Source of the DNA: Plasmodium relictum
Lineage: Eukaryota > Apicomplexa > Aconoidasida > Haemosporida > Plasmodiidae
Length of the DNA stretch: 64,000 nucleotides
Reading direction: 5' to 3'
NCBI RefSeq assembly: GCF_900005765.1
Contig: NC_041681.1
Location: 434,001-498,000, forward strand
The position numbers and the translations under genes were made by a program. The notes beneath the pieces are model-generated. The model ran no database searches, had not been told where the DNA came from, and was given only the letters and a program-made list of their open reading frames with translations. Positions within the stretch are counted from its first letter, which is position 1, and each line of letters opens with the position of its first letter. Of the stretch, positions 62,190-64,000 are shown in pieces.

Positions 62190-64000
62190 TTTTTTTTTTC
62201 ATGTCATTATTTAAACAACGTTTGTAATAAATTCAAGTAAAAAATAAACTTTTATATATATATAATAATAATAATTATATAAAAAATATATTATATATAG
62301 AAGCTTTTGATTCACACGATACACTCATAGTGTAATTAAAGCCCTTTTAAAATTTGTTTCATAAATTTCTTTAATATTATTTAATACTTTTTGCATTTAT
62401 ATTTTATCTTACCTTTTTTCTTTTCTTTTCCTTTATCTTTATTTTTAATATAGATATTACTTTCATGCAATAAGTTCTTTATTTGTTTAAAGCATATGTA
62501 TTCTTAATTTAAAGGGTAATTATATATTAAAAAATTTTAAAAAAAATTGAAAATTTTCATATTTAATATTTTCATAACAACATACAAAATTAAAACGGAT
62601 ATGAAACACAAACATAATTCATTTATTACGATTCTCTAATAAATATCTAAAATAATTTTATTTTTTTTATTCATGTATATATATAATATATTTATATTTT
62701 TTTTTTTGACAAAAATTGTTCACATATATGTGTATGTATATATCAAACTTGAGCATATAATATAAATAACAAATTAAATTATTTAAAAACAATTCCATAG
62801 AATATAAATATTATAAAAAATATATTTAAAAAATAATTCATTTTATTATATCTTAATACATTTTTTTGTTTTGAAGCATTTTTTTTTTCGTATTATTGAA
62901 AAAAAGTAATTTATGTTTCATTTTTATTATTCTTTATTAAAAAACTCGTCTTTAATTTTGCACATTTAAATATAAAATTTTTTTTCATATTTTTTAAAAT
63001 ATTCAATATACAAAACATAAAAATTTTTAAAGATTTAAGAATTTTTTTTAACCTAAAATTAAACTTTAAACAAAAAAAATTTCCATTCCCAAAAAAAAAA
63101 AAAAAATGAAATGAAAGTATTTAAAAATGTATGATTCATATGATTACAAAAATTTAGAGTATTATAAAAATTTTAGTTTTCAATTATGTAATAACAATAT
63201 GCAAAGATTATTTATTTGCAAATTTAGAAAAACTTAATTTTTTTTTATTTTGAGACATTTTAGCATACACATTTTTTTAAAATTAATAATTTTCAGGACA
63301 ATAACTTTTTTTTTTTTGCGTGTGTATAATTGATTTCAATTAATCTTCCTTCTATTTAATTTGCTTAAAATAATAAAATAAACTTTTAGAAATATACCGT
63401 ATTTATTATATATATATATTATTCTTTTTTTAATTTTTTTAGAAACGATGATATATACAAAATCCACTTTTTTTTTCTTTAATATTAAAAAGTATTTCAT
63501 TAAAGTCACTTAAAATTTCCCTTAATTTTTTTTTTTTTTTTGCTTAACATATTTCGTATTTTAAGTTTCACTTAGTAAAATTTTATGGAATTAGAATTTA
63601 TATACCTACGTTTGAATAAATACAATAAAAATTTTATGCATTTCTACATATATAAATTTCTCTTTAATATAAAATTTTTAATATCTTTATAGGAATAATA
63701 GCAAAAAAATAAAACTTAAAGTTTATAAAATCTAGTGATCTCCTGCAATAGTTTATGCTTTTAATATTGACGTTACATTTAAATGAAATTTATATATAAT
63801 AATTAGTCAATTATAATAAATGTTATTTTTATATAAATTTTGTAAAAATTATAATCAACTTACAAGAAAAAACTTAGATAATGAATATACTTATATGATA
63901 TATTATTTCATATTTTAGGACTTTTTTTTTATTTCATTATAAGCGCTTTAATATTTTTTTTTAAAATAGAAAATAATATTTATAACAAACGAAATTGGTT
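62190..64000. other. Intergenic, AT-rich, to window end
   Basis: 1.8 kb upstream of the minus-strand giant kinase, containing its promoter. No open frame of protein-like composition was seen on either strand, and no RNA gene. The next gene lies beyond the window. Confidence 0.55.

Overview
The window is about 85% A+T, with frequent long A and T runs, many (TA)n tracts, short GT-AG introns and proteins rich in Asn, Lys and Glu. This is a Plasmodium-lineage (haemosporidian) nuclear chromosome. The protein at 17383-19051 is recognisably CDPK4. The gene order (queuine tRNA-ribosyltransferase, CDPK4, seryl-tRNA synthetase, giant dynein heavy chain, giant Ser/Thr kinase) is what I recall for the P. 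falciparum chromosome 7 segment around CDPK4. The CDPK4 N-terminus differs from the P. falciparum version I remember and the intergenic DNA is extremely AT-rich, so a non-falciparum species, possibly of the avian-parasite group, is my best guess. I could not verify this by search.

Layout. Positions 1-96 hold the tail of a membrane protein gene. A 14-exon polytopic membrane protein gene (1093-3671, +) is followed by a macro-domain plus CRAL-TRIO (GDAP2-type) gene (4113-6635, +). A small gene of unknown function converges on it (6823-8013, -). It shares a 1.3 kb divergent upstream region with the TFIIE alpha gene (9317-11097, +). The tRNA-guanine transglycosylase (12082-14268, +) and CDPK4 (17383-19051, +) follow. 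From 20616 to 62189 every gene is on the minus strand: a nine-exon AIR9-like coiled-coil protein, cytosolic-type seryl-tRNA synthetase, a 1250-residue unknown protein, an eight-exon membrane-anchored thioredoxin-like protein, an eleven-exon dynein heavy chain of about 5105 residues, and a single-exon kinase of 2415 residues. Intergenic gaps run from 0.2 to 3.1 kb, and I saw no tRNA, rRNA, CRISPR or transposon in them.

Exons were assembled by hand from GT-AG signals, reading phase and continuity of the protein. In all seven spliced genes the phases close and the total length is a multiple of three. This is a eukaryotic window: the genes are not operons, and neighbours need not share a pathway. 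CDPK4 (male gamete activation), the AIR9-like protein and the dynein heavy chain are all plausibly linked to microtubule or flagellar biology, but that grouping is inference only. The sequence-level points most worth following are the micro-exon gene at the left end, the degenerate AAA2 and AAA4 nucleotide sites of the dynein, the thioredoxin-like protein with a CFLC motif, the 14-residue tandem repeats in the giant kinase, a 24-nt pure A track inside a coding sequence, and GTGCAC (ApiAP2-type) sites upstream of several genes.
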